The translations under genes and the position numbers were made by a program. Positions 26,638-35,201 of a stretch of 64,000 nucleotides of DNA are shown here, one piece after another. Position 1 is the first letter of the stretch, and each line of letters begins with the position of its first letter. The notes below the pieces were generated by a model that was not told the DNA's origin, ran no database searches, and was given only the letters and a program-made list of their open reading frames with translations. This DNA comes from Massiliimicrobium timonense (GTDB taxonomy: Bacteria; Bacillota_I; Bacilli_A; Erysipelotrichales; Coprobacillaceae): contig NZ_NFLJ01000005.1 of NCBI RefSeq assembly GCF_002160865.1, forward strand, positions 28,161-92,160. The letters are read 5' to 3'.

Positions 26638-27316
26638 AATCATCATGGTGAGAACATTGTATACGATAACGTTCCATCATTTCTTTAAATATTTCTCCAT
26701 TTGTAGGTGGTGTATAAGTCACTGCATTTGCACCTGCTTTGATGACTTCTCTTATCGTTTCATCACTAGGACCACCTGTCGCAATAATAGGAAAATCTTT
26801 ATCTATTTCACGTAATGCTTTTATAATTTCAACAGTCTTTTTACCACCTGATACATTAATAATACTTGCTCCAGAATGAAGCATTCTTTCTTCTAAAGGT
26901 TCATCAGTTGAAACAACAGTTAAAACAATAGGAATATCAATAATAGATGCTAATTCCTGCACAAACTTTGTTTTTGTTGGTGCATTCAATACAACTGCTG
27001 ATGCTCCATGTAATTCTGCATCTAAAGCAATTTTATTAACTCTTGGTCCAGCTGTTGTTCCTCCTCCAACACCTGCAAAGACAGGTTTTTGAGCCACTTC
27101 TATAATCGCATTTGTAATCTGCATTGTCGGTGTAAAAGGATATACAGCAATCACTGCATCAGCATTGCAATTAGAAATAATCGCAACATCTGTTGAAAAG
27201 ATTAATGATTTAATTCTTCTTCCATTAATTGTAATCCCAGAAACATCATAAATACATTGAGGGACTTTTACAATATGTCTTAATTTAGAATCAACAATAG
27301 GTGTTGTTTTTTCCAT
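26636..27316 (-). CDS. TIM-barrel protein of unknown activity (often labelled hydrolase)
   Basis: A 226-residue TIM barrel conserved in Firmicutes. Visible segments: GRRIKSLIFSTDVAIISNCN, DAVIAVYPFTPTMQITNAII, PVFAGVGGGTTAGPRV, GASAVVLNAPT, IPIVLTVVS, GASIINVSGGKKT, FPIIATGGPSDETI, and the end AGANAVTYTPP. The last two resemble the phosphate-binding strands 7 and 8 of ribulose-phosphate-binding barrels such as NanE, so a sugar phosphate ligand is a fair guess. No catalytic proof exists. It follows the ROK kinase by about 32 bases in the same direction, in line with sugar-phosphate metabolism. Confidence 0.65.
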   Translation of the reverse strand: MEKTTPIVDSKLRHIVKVPQCIYDVSGITINGRRIKSLIFSTDVAIISNCNADAVIAVYPFTPTMQITNAIIEVAQKPVFAGVGGGTTAGPRVNKIALDAELHGASAVVLNAPTKTKFVQELASIIDIPIVLTVVSTDEPLEERMLHSGASIINVSGGKKTVEIIKALREIDKDFPIIATGGPSDETIREVIKAGANAVTYTPPTNGEIFKEMMERYRIQCSHHDD

Positions 27317-27348
27317 TTATTATCACCCCATTCAAGTATAATCTTTTT

Positions 27349-28236
27349 TTATGAATTGACTGTGAAGAAATGATAGAGTGCTCCTAATAAATTAGCATCA
27401 TTATGATATTGACAAGTTAAAACAACAGGACGTATTTTCGCATGTGTAAAACGACTAAAAATGACATCCAAACGCTGATTCACTTCATCTAATAAATCTT
27501 CTCTAATACTAATTCCTCCACCAATGACAATCTTTTGTGGATCATAGGCATATTGCAAATTATAAATACCATTTGCTAAAACATAATAATACTTATCCAC
27601 ATATTTTTCATAAATAGGATCATCATGATAATGATCAAAAATTTCCTTACCATCCAAAGAAGATACATCAACACCTTTTTCTCTAGCAACCCCTCTAACA
27701 ACTGCCATAGTAGAACCCACATCTGACCATGTATACATTTCATGTGTATCAAAATCAAACTGTGCAATCATATAACCAAATTCTCCACCATGTAAATGTT
27801 CACCTTTATGAATACGACGATCCTTAACAACAGCTCCACCAATACCTGTTCCACTGACAATAAAACAACAATCTTGAACATCACTTGCTGCTCCTTTCCA
27901 GACTTCAGCTAAAGCAGCACAATTGGCATCATTTTCCATTTCAACAGGAACATTTAATCTCTTTTCTAGGTCTTCTTTAATATGTGGTCCATGTATATAA
28001 TCAATCGCACTTGAACCACCAATCACACCTTTTTCACTATCAACAGCACCAGGCATACTTAAAGCTACACCTTTTAAACTTTGATGACTAGAAAATTCAT
28101 CAACAATCACTTGATACATATCTTCTATCGTTGGAGGCACTTTAACCTTCTTTGCTTCATAAATTTGACCATCTTCATCTAAAACAGCCATTTTAATAGA
28201 TGTTCCACCAACATCCACACATAAATATTTCTTCAT
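27349..28236 (-). CDS. ROK-family sugar kinase
   Basis: A 295-residue ATP-dependent hexose kinase. Motifs: the phosphate-1 segment VDVGGTSIKMAVLD at the N-terminus, SMPGAVDSEKGVIGGSS, ENDANCAALAE (catalytic Asp in NDAN), SGTGIGGAVVKD, GEFGYM, and IVIGGGIS near the end. The zinc-binding HxxCxxxxxGC motif of the classic ROK glucokinases is missing, as in other zinc-free ROK kinases. The substrate is uncertain (glucose or an N-acyl sugar). Start at the ATG at 28236 with AAAGG eight bases upstream. Confidence 0.88.
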   Translation of the reverse strand: MKKYLCVDVGGTSIKMAVLDEDGQIYEAKKVKVPPTIEDMYQVIVDEFSSHQSLKGVALSMPGAVDSEKGVIGGSSAIDYIHGPHIKEDLEKRLNVPVEMENDANCAALAEVWKGAASDVQDCCFIVSGTGIGGAVVKDRRIHKGEHLHGGEFGYMIAQFDFDTHEMYTWSDVGSTMAVVRGVAREKGVDVSSLDGKEIFDHYHDDPIYEKYVDKYYYVLANGIYNLQYAYDPQKIVIGGGISIREDLLDEVNQRLDVIFSRFTHAKIRPVVLTCQYHNDANLLGALYHFFTVNS

Positions 28237-28245
28237 TTCATTCAC

Positions 28246-28430
28246 CTTTCTTTTTTTATTTCATTGCTATTATATCATTAAACAAACTTCTCTGTGAATA
28301 CCTAAAAATTCCTTTTCATTATATATCCAAGTCACACCATATATCTCATAAAATAACCCATCTTTTTTAACAAAAAAACCAATAATAACTATCTTATCAC
28401 AAGCTATTACGTATTTAAAAACGAAAATAA
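28246..28430. other. Intergenic, no clear gene
   Basis: AT-rich spacer. On the minus strand an open frame without a convincing start ends at 28270 (reading YEIYGVTWIYNEKEFLGIHR near its end). It has no Shine-Dalgarno and no match I recognise, and may be a gene relic. Confidence 0.3.
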
Positions 28431-28571
28431 AACAATAAACCCATTATCAATACATCATCACAAACAAATGATAACATAGAAATAAGTGGTTGGATTTTTA
28501 TGATGATACTTGCTGTAGGTGGAATAACAGGTTTAGCTATAACTAGAAAACATCATAAAGCAAACATCTAA
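28431..28571 (+). pseudogene. C-terminal relic of a cell-surface anchored protein
   Basis: An open stretch without a start codon encodes a Ser/Thr/Asn-rich linker, then EISGWIFMMILAVGGITGLA and the positively charged end ITRKHHKANI. That is the layout of a wall-sorting or membrane-anchor tail: polar linker, one membrane helix, short basic tail. The LPxTG motif itself is degenerate (INTSSQTND). A terminator follows, so this is the 3' end of a gene whose body was deleted. Confidence 0.55.
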
Positions 28572-28577
28572 AAACTT

Positions 28578-28612
28578 GAGTATCAACAATAATCCTTATT
28601 GATACTCTTTTT
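28578..28612 (+). terminator. Terminator of the surface-protein relic
   Basis: Stem GAGTATCAA.. / ..TTGATACTC with one bulge, then CTTTTTG. It follows the relic stop codon by a few bases. Confidence 0.75.
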
Positions 28613-28661
28613 GATTCCTATTTTATGGAATCAATCAATTTGATTCCGTATATAAGGAATC
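28613..28661. repeat. Two tandem dyads GATTCC-N8-GGAATC
   Basis: Four hexamer half-sites alternate: GATTCC, N8, GGAATC, N9, GATTCC, N8, GGAATC. The dyads are at 28613-28632 and 28642-28661, with centres 29 bases apart. Regular spacing on nearly three helical turns suggests a cooperative protein-binding site. A small start codon with a strong Shine-Dalgarno lies 80 bases downstream. Confidence 0.6.
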
Positions 28662-28738
28662 ATTTTATTTACAATATCAGTCAATTAATATAAAACAAAT
28701 ACATAAAAACAAATTCTACCTACAAGAGAGGTGAAAAT

Positions 28739-28774
28739 ATGGCTGCCAATTCAAAAAATAAAAAACAGAAATGA
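28739..28774 (+). CDS. 11-codon mini-ORF with strong ribosome site
   Basis: AGAGAGGTGAAAAT precedes ATG, then MAANSKNKKQK and a stop. The Shine-Dalgarno is as good as any in the window. It may be a leader peptide or the truncated start of a lost gene (Lys-rich starts are common in small mobile-element proteins). The aroK terminator follows immediately. Confidence 0.3.
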   Translation: MAANSKNKKQK

Positions 28775-28782
28775 AGTAAACA

Positions 28783-28807
28783 AAAAAGCTATAGTCATTT
28801 ATAGCTT
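28783..28807 (-). terminator. Terminator of the aromatic operon
   Basis: Stem AAGCTATA/TATAGCTT with a five-base loop and, on the minus strand, T6. It overlaps the aroK stop and ends the aro operon. Confidence 0.85.
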
Positions 28808-29305
28808 CTTCAATAAATCAATAATTTTATGACAAACATCTTCTAATGTCCCATCATTATCAACATGATAATCACAGGCTTGTAAATAAAGAGGATGTCT
28901 AACTTGATATAAATCATAGAGTTTTTGAGCACCCTCTTTTAATAAAGGGCGAGATGATGTATCAACATCTTCTAAAATAAGAGGAATGGGGCGATCAATA
29001 TAAATAATATACCCACTTTGTTTCAAGGCTTCGATATTTTCATAACGCTGAATAACCCCACCACCTGTAGAAATAATACAATGTTTTTGTTGGGCAATCT
29101 CTAAACAACATGCTGTTTCTCTTTCTCTAAAATAGTCCTCTGATATATCAAACATTTGAGATATGGACATTTGATATTTATCTTCAATATACTGATCCAT
29201 ATCAATCCATTGTTTATGAAGTTTATCTTTCAATAGTTTCGCAATTGTGGTTTTCCCACATCCCATCATTCCTATCAAAACAACATTTGTTTTATCTTTT
29301 CGCAT
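28799..29305 (-). CDS. aroK: Shikimate kinase
   Basis: Phosphorylates shikimate, the fifth step of the chorismate pathway. The P-loop is GMMGCGKTTIAKLL; shikimate contacts are in WIDMDQYIEDKY and the DRP-type region IIYIDRPIPL, and the Walker-B-like STGGGVIQR is present. 168 residues is the usual size. It overlaps pheA by 14 bases, last in the operon. aroD and aroE (steps 3 and 4) are not in the window, so the pathway is completed elsewhere. Confidence 0.94.
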   Translation of the reverse strand: MRKDKTNVVLIGMMGCGKTTIAKLLKDKLHKQWIDMDQYIEDKYQMSISQMFDISEDYFRERETACCLEIAQQKHCIISTGGGVIQRYENIEALKQSGYIIYIDRPIPLILEDVDTSSRPLLKEGAQKLYDLYQVRHPLYLQACDYHVDNDGTLEDVCHKIIDLLKKL

Positions 29306-30407
29306 AATTTCCTAATATCCTCATCGTTTTGGTATGAGCTTTAATATCTTCTAATGCCTGTAAAAATGAAGGTTGTTTTAAACTTCCTTCTAAATCTACA
29401 TAAAAATAATATTCCCATGTTGTTTCTAGTAATGGACGAGATTCAATACGCAACATATTGATTGAATAATCATTAATAATCTTTGTGATTTGATATAAAG
29501 TACCTATTTGATGTGGTAATGTAAACACAATACTGATACAAGAGGCATCATCAGAAATTTCTAAATGTTTTCCAAAAATAATAAATCTTGTTGAATTATT
29601 AGAAACATTTTGAATATTTTCTTGAATCACATCTAAATCATAAAGCTTAGCAGCTTGTAAAGATGCAATAGCACCGATATGAGGATCATTTAAAGAAGAA
29701 ACATATTGAGCTGCCATTGCAGTATTTTCATAAGCACGTGGTTGAATATGATGTTTATCTAAAAACAAGGAAGTTTGTAGTAATCCTTGAGGGTGAGAAT
29801 AAACAGCTTGTATATCTTCCAGTTTTGTACCTTTGATACCTAATAAGTGTTGTGACACCGCCAGACTTTGTTCCCCTACAATATAAAAATCATAATCTCT
29901 CATAGCATCATAATTATCATTAATAGCCCCTGTCGATGAGTTTTCTAAAGGTACAATCCCATAATCAATTTCATCATGTTTTAATGCTTCAAACACATCT
30001 TTAAAATGTGGATAATTCTGTCTTTGAACATCATCTCCAAAGTAAGTTTTCAAAGCTTTTTCAGAAAAAGAACCAGGCACACCTTGAAAACCAACCGTAA
30101 TATTTTGTGTTTGTGGTTGCGGAAAATGAGGACAAGAATAAGATAAAAATGTAGATTGATATGTTTTAGAAATATTCATTAAAGATGTAAGAAACAGTTT
30201 TGCATAAGGTTCGAGTGTTTCCTGATGAATACGTGAGATATTTTTTTGAATCACTTGTGCTTCACGTTCACTTTGAAATATTTCCATATCATGAACCATT
30301 TTATAATGCACAACATCTTTAGCAACATTCATTCTTTTTTCAAATAAAGCCATCAATTGTTCATCAATAGCATCTATTTCTTCTCGACATTGTTTTAAAT
30401 CTTTCAT
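29292..30407 (-). CDS. pheA: Bifunctional chorismate mutase / prephenate dehydratase (P-protein)
   Basis: Takes chorismate to prephenate and on to phenylpyruvate, committing carbon to phenylalanine. Residues 1-85 form an AroQ-type chorismate mutase (CREEIDAIDEQLMALFEKRM with the catalytic Arg and Lys). Residues about 105-285 form the dehydratase (TVGFQGVPGSFSEKAL, VPLENSSTGAI, NSTRFIIFG). The ACT domain (about 295-371) carries the Phe-binding ESRP in LRIESRPL, so feedback inhibition by Phe is expected. The operon has no tyrA; tyrosine must branch off elsewhere. Confidence 0.94.
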   Translation of the reverse strand: MKDLKQCREEIDAIDEQLMALFEKRMNVAKDVVHYKMVHDMEIFQSEREAQVIQKNISRIHQETLEPYAKLFLTSLMNISKTYQSTFLSYSCPHFPQPQTQNITVGFQGVPGSFSEKALKTYFGDDVQRQNYPHFKDVFEALKHDEIDYGIVPLENSSTGAINDNYDAMRDYDFYIVGEQSLAVSQHLLGIKGTKLEDIQAVYSHPQGLLQTSLFLDKHHIQPRAYENTAMAAQYVSSLNDPHIGAIASLQAAKLYDLDVIQENIQNVSNNSTRFIIFGKHLEISDDASCISIVFTLPHQIGTLYQITKIINDYSINMLRIESRPLLETTWEYYFYVDLEGSLKQPSFLQALEDIKAHTKTMRILGNYAKR

Positions 30408-30408
30408 A

Positions 30409-31476
30409 TTAACCTAACAGATCCAAGACTCCCAGTGCTGCCATTGATTCCACTACCACAACAGCACGAGGGACAATACATGGATCATGCCTTCCTTTCA
30501 CTTGAATTTGTGTATTGGTATGTGTCTGAACATTAATTGTTTCTTGAATTTGAGAAATAGAAGGTGTTGGTTTAATACCAACTTGAAAAACAATCGGCAT
30601 TCCATTCGTAATACCTCCAGTGATACCCCCATTATGATTGGTTTTGGTTTTGACTTGATCCCCTTGATAGTAATAAGCATCATTGGCTTCATGACCATAC
30701 ATCTGATGAATAGATTCACTTCCAAAGCTCACACTTTTTACAGCCGGGATACTAAATAATAATGGAGATAAATGAGATTCTACTGAATCAAAGAAAGGAT
30801 TACCTATTCCTGCTGGAACATGAGCTATTGCACATTCAATGATACCTCCAACTGAATCCTGTGACATACGTGCTTTTTCTATTTCTTCCTGCATTTTTAT
30901 AAAAACTTGATCATCTAATGTTGGATACATTTGATGTGATAATTGTTTTAATAGTTCATCATCTATATCCACTGGAAACGAACAATCTTGAATATGATGA
31001 ATCTGTTTCATATGAGCACCAATTATAATTCCTTTTTCTAATAAAATCTGTCTGGCAATACTTCCAGCCAATACAATAGGTGCTGTTAAACGTCCAGAAA
31101 AATGTCCTCCCCCACGTACATCATTATATCCATGATATTTGATGTAAGCTGGATAATCACTATGTCCTGGTCGCATATTGACTTTTAACTCACTATAATC
31201 CTTTGAATGAGTATTTGTATTTTCAATCATTGCACATAGCGGAGCACCTGTTGTCACGCCATCTCGTATTCCACTGACTATTTGAAATTCATCTTTTTCC
31301 TTTCGTGGTGTAGACATCTGATTTTGTCCTGGTGCACGTCGTTTCATAAACCAGCGAATTTCATCCATATCTAGTTTCATTCCGGCTGGTAAGCCCCCTA
31401 TCACAATACCTATAGCTGGTCCATGACTTTCTCCAAATATAGATAATTCAATATTATTCCCCCAGTTTGCACTCAT
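30409..31476 (-). CDS. aroC: Chorismate synthase
   Basis: Makes chorismate from EPSP using reduced FMN as cofactor. Motifs: SIFGESHGPAIGIVIGGLP, GHSDYPAYIKYHGYNDVRGG with the second signature, FSGRLTAPIVLAG, and HNGGITGGITNGMPIV. After moving the start to the ATG at 31476 (AGGAGGTG six bases upstream) it has 355 residues. It overlaps aroA by 23 bases. Its FMN need links it loosely to the riboflavin transport genes further on, which is only a metabolic remark. Confidence 0.95.
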   Translation of the reverse strand: MSANWGNNIELSIFGESHGPAIGIVIGGLPAGMKLDMDEIRWFMKRRAPGQNQMSTPRKEKDEFQIVSGIRDGVTTGAPLCAMIENTNTHSKDYSELKVNMRPGHSDYPAYIKYHGYNDVRGGGHFSGRLTAPIVLAGSIARQILLEKGIIIGAHMKQIHHIQDCSFPVDIDDELLKQLSHQMYPTLDDQVFIKMQEEIEKARMSQDSVGGIIECAIAHVPAGIGNPFFDSVESHLSPLLFSIPAVKSVSFGSESIHQMYGHEANDAYYYQGDQVKTKTNHNGGITGGITNGMPIVFQVGIKPTPSISQIQETINVQTHTNTQIQVKGRHDPCIVPRAVVVVESMAALGVLDLLG

Positions 31477-32731
31477 CAAAGACACCTCCTAATTGTTGAA
31501 AATCTTCCCAGAAACGAGGATAAGATTTTTCTACACATTGTTCATCATCAATGATGACTGGTTCTAAACAAACAGTAGAAGCAATAGCTTCCATCATAGC
31601 CATACGATGATCATGATAAGAAGATACTTGACCACCTTGAAGTTTTTCTACACCTGTGATTTCCATCGCATCTTCCATTTCAATAGCCTGTCCTCCCAGC
31701 TGATTGATGACTTCTACTGTGGCTTTTAAACGATCACATTCTTTGATACGTAAACGTCCAATATGATGAATATATGATGTTCCTGAACTTAAAGCACAGG
31801 CTAGTGCCATAACTGGAATGATATCAGGACATTGTGAACCATCAATAGAGATAGCTTTTAAACCATTTGACTGCATACACATTCCTGATGTTGTTTCTGT
31901 ATATTGACATCCCATCTGACACAATAAATCTACGACAACCTTATCACCCTGATAAGATTCATTGTTTAAATCTTGCAGACAGACTTGGTTATTTAAAGCT
32001 CCTGCCACAAGATAAAAAGCAGCTTGTGAAAAATCAGCTTCTACACGATAATCACATGGTTGATAACGTTGTCCTCCTTTAATCATGAATTCTTGATAAT
32101 CATGATTTTCAATTTGAATACCAAACATGTCTAACATCTGTAAAGTGAGATCAATATATCCTTTTGATTGCACAGGTGAAGTCATCACAATACGTGAATC
32201 TTCATCCATCAATGGTAAAGCAAATAATAATCCACTAATAAACTGTGAAGAAACATCTCCCGGTAAATGAAATTCTCCCCCATGCATTCTTCCTCTCACA
32301 TATAAATCTAAGACATTTTCACGATACAAATAAGAAATCCCCTGTTGATCAAAAATATCATAATATACCTGCATTGGTCTTTTTCCTAATCTTCCTTCAC
32401 CAGTAAAATGAAGATTATTTTCACAAACCAAAGCAATGGGAACCATAAAACGTAAAGTTGAACCTGATTCAAAACAATTGATTTCACATTGATTTTTCAT
32501 AAAAGTTGTTGTGCCATCAATCTCAAGATAATCTTCATGTTCAAAAATCATTGTTCCTAAACTTTTCATAGCTCCAATCGTCGCTTCTATATCTTTAGAA
32601 TATTCAATATTCGTAATAACACTTCTTCCTTGTGCTAAAGAAGCACAAATGATTGCACGATGTGCCATACTTTTTGAAGGAGGAACTGCAATTCCTCCTG
32701 ATAGTTGATGTGGTGTAATTTTGATTGCCAT
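31454..32731 (-). CDS. aroA: 3-phosphoshikimate 1-carboxyvinyltransferase (EPSP synthase)
   Basis: Adds the enolpyruvyl group of PEP to shikimate 3-phosphate. Motifs: AVPPSKSMAHRAIICASLAQG with the catalytic Lys, GSGSTLRFM in the form FESGSTLRFMVPIAL, and IKECDRLKAT with the second Lys/Arg cluster. 425 residues from the ATG at 32731, preceded by AGGAGG. The two-domain inside-out alpha/beta fold length is normal. The start region lies next to the aroB stop with one base between. Confidence 0.95.
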   Translation of the reverse strand: MAIKITPHQLSGGIAVPPSKSMAHRAIICASLAQGRSVITNIEYSKDIEATIGAMKSLGTMIFEHEDYLEIDGTTTFMKNQCEINCFESGSTLRFMVPIALVCENNLHFTGEGRLGKRPMQVYYDIFDQQGISYLYRENVLDLYVRGRMHGGEFHLPGDVSSQFISGLLFALPLMDEDSRIVMTSPVQSKGYIDLTLQMLDMFGIQIENHDYQEFMIKGGQRYQPCDYRVEADFSQAAFYLVAGALNNQVCLQDLNNESYQGDKVVVDLLCQMGCQYTETTSGMCMQSNGLKAISIDGSQCPDIIPVMALACALSSGTSYIHHIGRLRIKECDRLKATVEVINQLGGQAIEMEDAMEITGVEKLQGGQVSSYHDHRMAMMEAIASTVCLEPVIIDDEQCVEKSYPRFWEDFQQLGGVFDECKLGE

Positions 32732-32732
32732 T

Positions 32733-33791
32733 TTATACCTCCTGACTTTCATCTATCAATGATAAATCACTTGGATAAATAAAGCAATTCCCAATCTCTT
32801 TTAATAAGACAAAATTCAATTTTTGATTGATGTTCTTTTTATCTAAAGCCATTGCTTTTTTTAAATCTTTAACAGGAACATGAGCCATGCTAGGTAAATG
32901 ATATAAATCCAATGCTTTTTTAATTTGATTGGCTGTTCCTTCTTTTGTCAGTCCCAATTTTTGAGATATTAAACTCAACTGATACATACCGATTCCAACT
33001 GCTTCTCCATGTGAATAAGTCTGATAATGATAATATTGTTCAATCGCATGTCCTAAAGTATGACCAAAATTCAATGCCAGACGATCCCCAAAATCCAACA
33101 AATCTTTTTCAACAACAATACGTTTTAAATCGACACAACGATAAATGATATCATCTATATCTTGATATAAATCATCAAAGGATGTATAGGAAACTAATTT
33201 TTGAAACAAATCTTTATCAAAAATACATCCATATTTAATCACTTCTCCCATACCATCATTGATATACCTTTGATCCAATGTTTTCAGTGTCAATGGATCA
33301 ATCAAGACACATGAAGGATGTTTAAATGCCCCTACCAGATTCTTTCCTTCTGGTAAATCTACAGCGACTTTTCCTCCTACACTTGAATCAACCTGTGCCA
33401 AAAGAGAAGTAGGAATTTGAATAAACTGTATACCTCTTAGAAATGTACTGGCAACAAATCCAGCCAAATCACCAATGACACCACCACCTAATGCGATGAT
33501 GGTATCTGTTCTGGTTAAATGGAAATCAAGTAACTGATGATAAATCTCAGGTAAGATATCAAAACGTTTAGATTGTTCCCCATGCTTTACAATGACATGT
33601 CCAACATGATATTGAGATTGTAATTGTTTTTCTAACTTTTCGCCATAATATGAAAACACCAGATCATCAGATATAATCATGATTTTTTGTCCATGACATA
33701 ATGGTGAAAGTTTATCCAAAACATGATCTAATAGTCCCTGCTGAATATAAATATGATAACTGTCTTTTTGTAAATTGACTTTTAAATCCAT
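32733..33791 (-). CDS. aroB: 3-dehydroquinate synthase
   Basis: NAD-dependent second step of the pathway, cyclising DAHP to dehydroquinate. Motifs: IIALGGGVIGDLAGFVAST, IPTSLLAQVDSSVGGKVAVD, GMGEVIKYG, and LNFGHTLGHAIEQ with the zinc-binding His residues. The ATG at 33791 has AGGAG seven bases upstream; a longer TTG reading would extend back over the end of the preceding gene. 352 residues, typical. It follows the Phe-controlled DAHP synthase by about 10 bases. Confidence 0.95.
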   Translation of the reverse strand: MDLKVNLQKDSYHIYIQQGLLDHVLDKLSPLCHGQKIMIISDDLVFSYYGEKLEKQLQSQYHVGHVIVKHGEQSKRFDILPEIYHQLLDFHLTRTDTIIALGGGVIGDLAGFVASTFLRGIQFIQIPTSLLAQVDSSVGGKVAVDLPEGKNLVGAFKHPSCVLIDPLTLKTLDQRYINDGMGEVIKYGCIFDKDLFQKLVSYTSFDDLYQDIDDIIYRCVDLKRIVVEKDLLDFGDRLALNFGHTLGHAIEQYYHYQTYSHGEAVGIGMYQLSLISQKLGLTKEGTANQIKKALDLYHLPSMAHVPVKDLKKAMALDKKNINQKLNFVLLKEIGNCFIYPSDLSLIDESQEV

Positions 33792-33801
33792 TTTCTCGCT
33801 C

Positions 33802-34818
33802 CTAAATCTTCTTTCCAACAATTTCTCCAATGCCTTTAATCTGTCTTAACAGTTCTGTATATTTTTGAGGTTTTAATGATTGTGGTCCATCACATAAAGC
33901 ATGTTCTGGATCATTATGCACTTCTATCATCAATCCATCACATCCTGCAGCTACAGCAGCTTTCGCCATTGGCTCTACCAGCCACCATTTCCCTCCGGCA
34001 TGAGATGGATCAATAATAATAGGTAAGTGTGTCAATCGCTTAATGACTGGAATAGCCTGCAAATCCAATGTGTTTCTTGTATAGCTTTCAAACGTTCTGA
34101 TTCCTCTTTCACATAAAATCACATTAGGATTTCCACTTGCCATGATATATTCTGCACTCATGATCCATTCTTCATATGTTGCACTTAATCCTCTTTTTAA
34201 TAATATTGGTTTCGTACATCTCTTTCCTACTTCTTTTAACAGATCAAAGTTTTGCATATTTCTGGCTCCAATCTGAACCAGATCAACTTTTTCATTAAAT
34301 TCATCAATATAATCAGCACTCATCAATTCAGATACAATTGGTAATCCTGTTTCCTTTTTCGCTGCCACTAAGATATCCAATCCTGCTGTTCCCATTCCCT
34401 GAAAGGCATATGGTGATGTTCTAGGCTTGAACGCTCCCCCTCTTAACATATTCGCTCCAGCAGCTTTGGCTTCTCTGGCAATCGCAATGACCTGTTCCTT
34501 TGATTCAACTGAACATGGACCCGCTATCAACGCCAGATGATCTCCACCAACCTTAACACCACTGACATCTATAATGGAATCTTCAGGGTGAAAGGCACGA
34601 TTTGCCAACTTATAAGGTTCGCTGACACGCATCACATGATCAACAACAGGTGACACTTCCAGTTGTTTAGGATCAACCTTTGTAACATCTCCAATAATTC
34701 CACAAATGGTTGTTTCTGTTCCCACAACAATATGTGTTGTTAATCCTTCATCTTCTACTTGTTTTACTATTTTTTGTACATCTTCATCTTTTGTTTTTGG
34801 TTTAAATACAATAATCAT
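33802..34818 (-). CDS. DAHP synthase type I-beta, copy behind the Phe T-box
   Basis: First step of aromatic synthesis: PEP plus erythrose 4-phosphate gives DAHP. 338 residues: an N-terminal ferredoxin-like regulatory domain (about 1-60) followed by the TIM barrel (LALIAGPCSVES, GGAFKPRTSPYAFQG, QIGARNMQNF, PILLKRGLSAT, CERGIRTFE, IIDPSHAGGKW). The barrel is almost identical to that of the other copy (about five differences in roughly 295 residues), whereas the first 42 residues match at only about 20 positions. In Thermotoga the ferredoxin-like domain binds the feedback inhibitor. I expect Phe sensitivity here, by inference from the T-box. Followed by aroB through aroK. Confidence 0.93.
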   Translation of the reverse strand: MIIVFKPKTKDEDVQKIVKQVEDEGLTTHIVVGTETTICGIIGDVTKVDPKQLEVSPVVDHVMRVSEPYKLANRAFHPEDSIIDVSGVKVGGDHLALIAGPCSVESKEQVIAIAREAKAAGANMLRGGAFKPRTSPYAFQGMGTAGLDILVAAKKETGLPIVSELMSADYIDEFNEKVDLVQIGARNMQNFDLLKEVGKRCTKPILLKRGLSATYEEWIMSAEYIMASGNPNVILCERGIRTFESYTRNTLDLQAIPVIKRLTHLPIIIDPSHAGGKWWLVEPMAKAAVAAGCDGLMIEVHNDPEHALCDGPQSLKPQKYTELLRQIKGIGEIVGKKI

Positions 34819-34847
34819 TTTTTATCCCCTTTCTCTACTGTATAAAT

Positions 34848-35129
34848 AAAAAATCTCCCATCCTATAAGGACGAGAGAAAATCTTCCGTGTTACCACCTT
34901 ACTTCACTTATATATCACTATATAAGCCTTATCAAGTACGCCTGTCAACAGGTTCATACTCTGATGCTGTAACGGGCATTCCCGTGTAAGCCTACTTTTC
35001 TTTCAGCCACCTACTCCAAGAGGAATTCAATGAGTTCACTTGATTCTTTTTCACCAGCCAAGAACTCTCTACGCAAGCTCACTTATCTACTCTTTCTTTT
35101 CACAGTATTTATAACAGTAGTTTTTATAT
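34848..35129 (-). promoter_or_regulatory. T-box leader, phenylalanine specifier (TTC)
   Basis: Stem I motif AGAGAGTTCTTGGCTGGTGA, T-box GGTGGTAACACGG, and a terminator hairpin CTCTCGTCC/GGATGGGAG followed by T-rich sequence, just before the DAHP synthase ATG. The specifier one base ahead of TCTTGGAG is TTC (35023-35025 on plus), phenylalanine. 134 bases (34888-35021) are identical to the Tyr leader, so the two arose from one duplication. Confidence 0.93.
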
Positions 35130-35135
35130 GCTTAT

Positions 35136-35164
35136 ATATTATGCGATAAAAACAAAAAAGTCAA
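35136..35164 (-). promoter_or_regulatory. Promoter of the Phe T-box / aro operon
   Basis: Minus-strand -35 TTGACT (35159-35164), 17-base spacer, -10 TAATAT (35136-35141). The downstream aro genes therefore form a transcription unit independent of the upstream Tyr-controlled copy, unless read-through occurs. Confidence 0.8.
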
Positions 35165-35201
35165 TCTTTTTTCTATATTTCCTTAATTTTATCTTTTTAT
35201 T

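Noticed and set aside
30487..30759. Open frames antisense or out of frame within aroC
   Set aside because: Shadow frames of a conserved gene.
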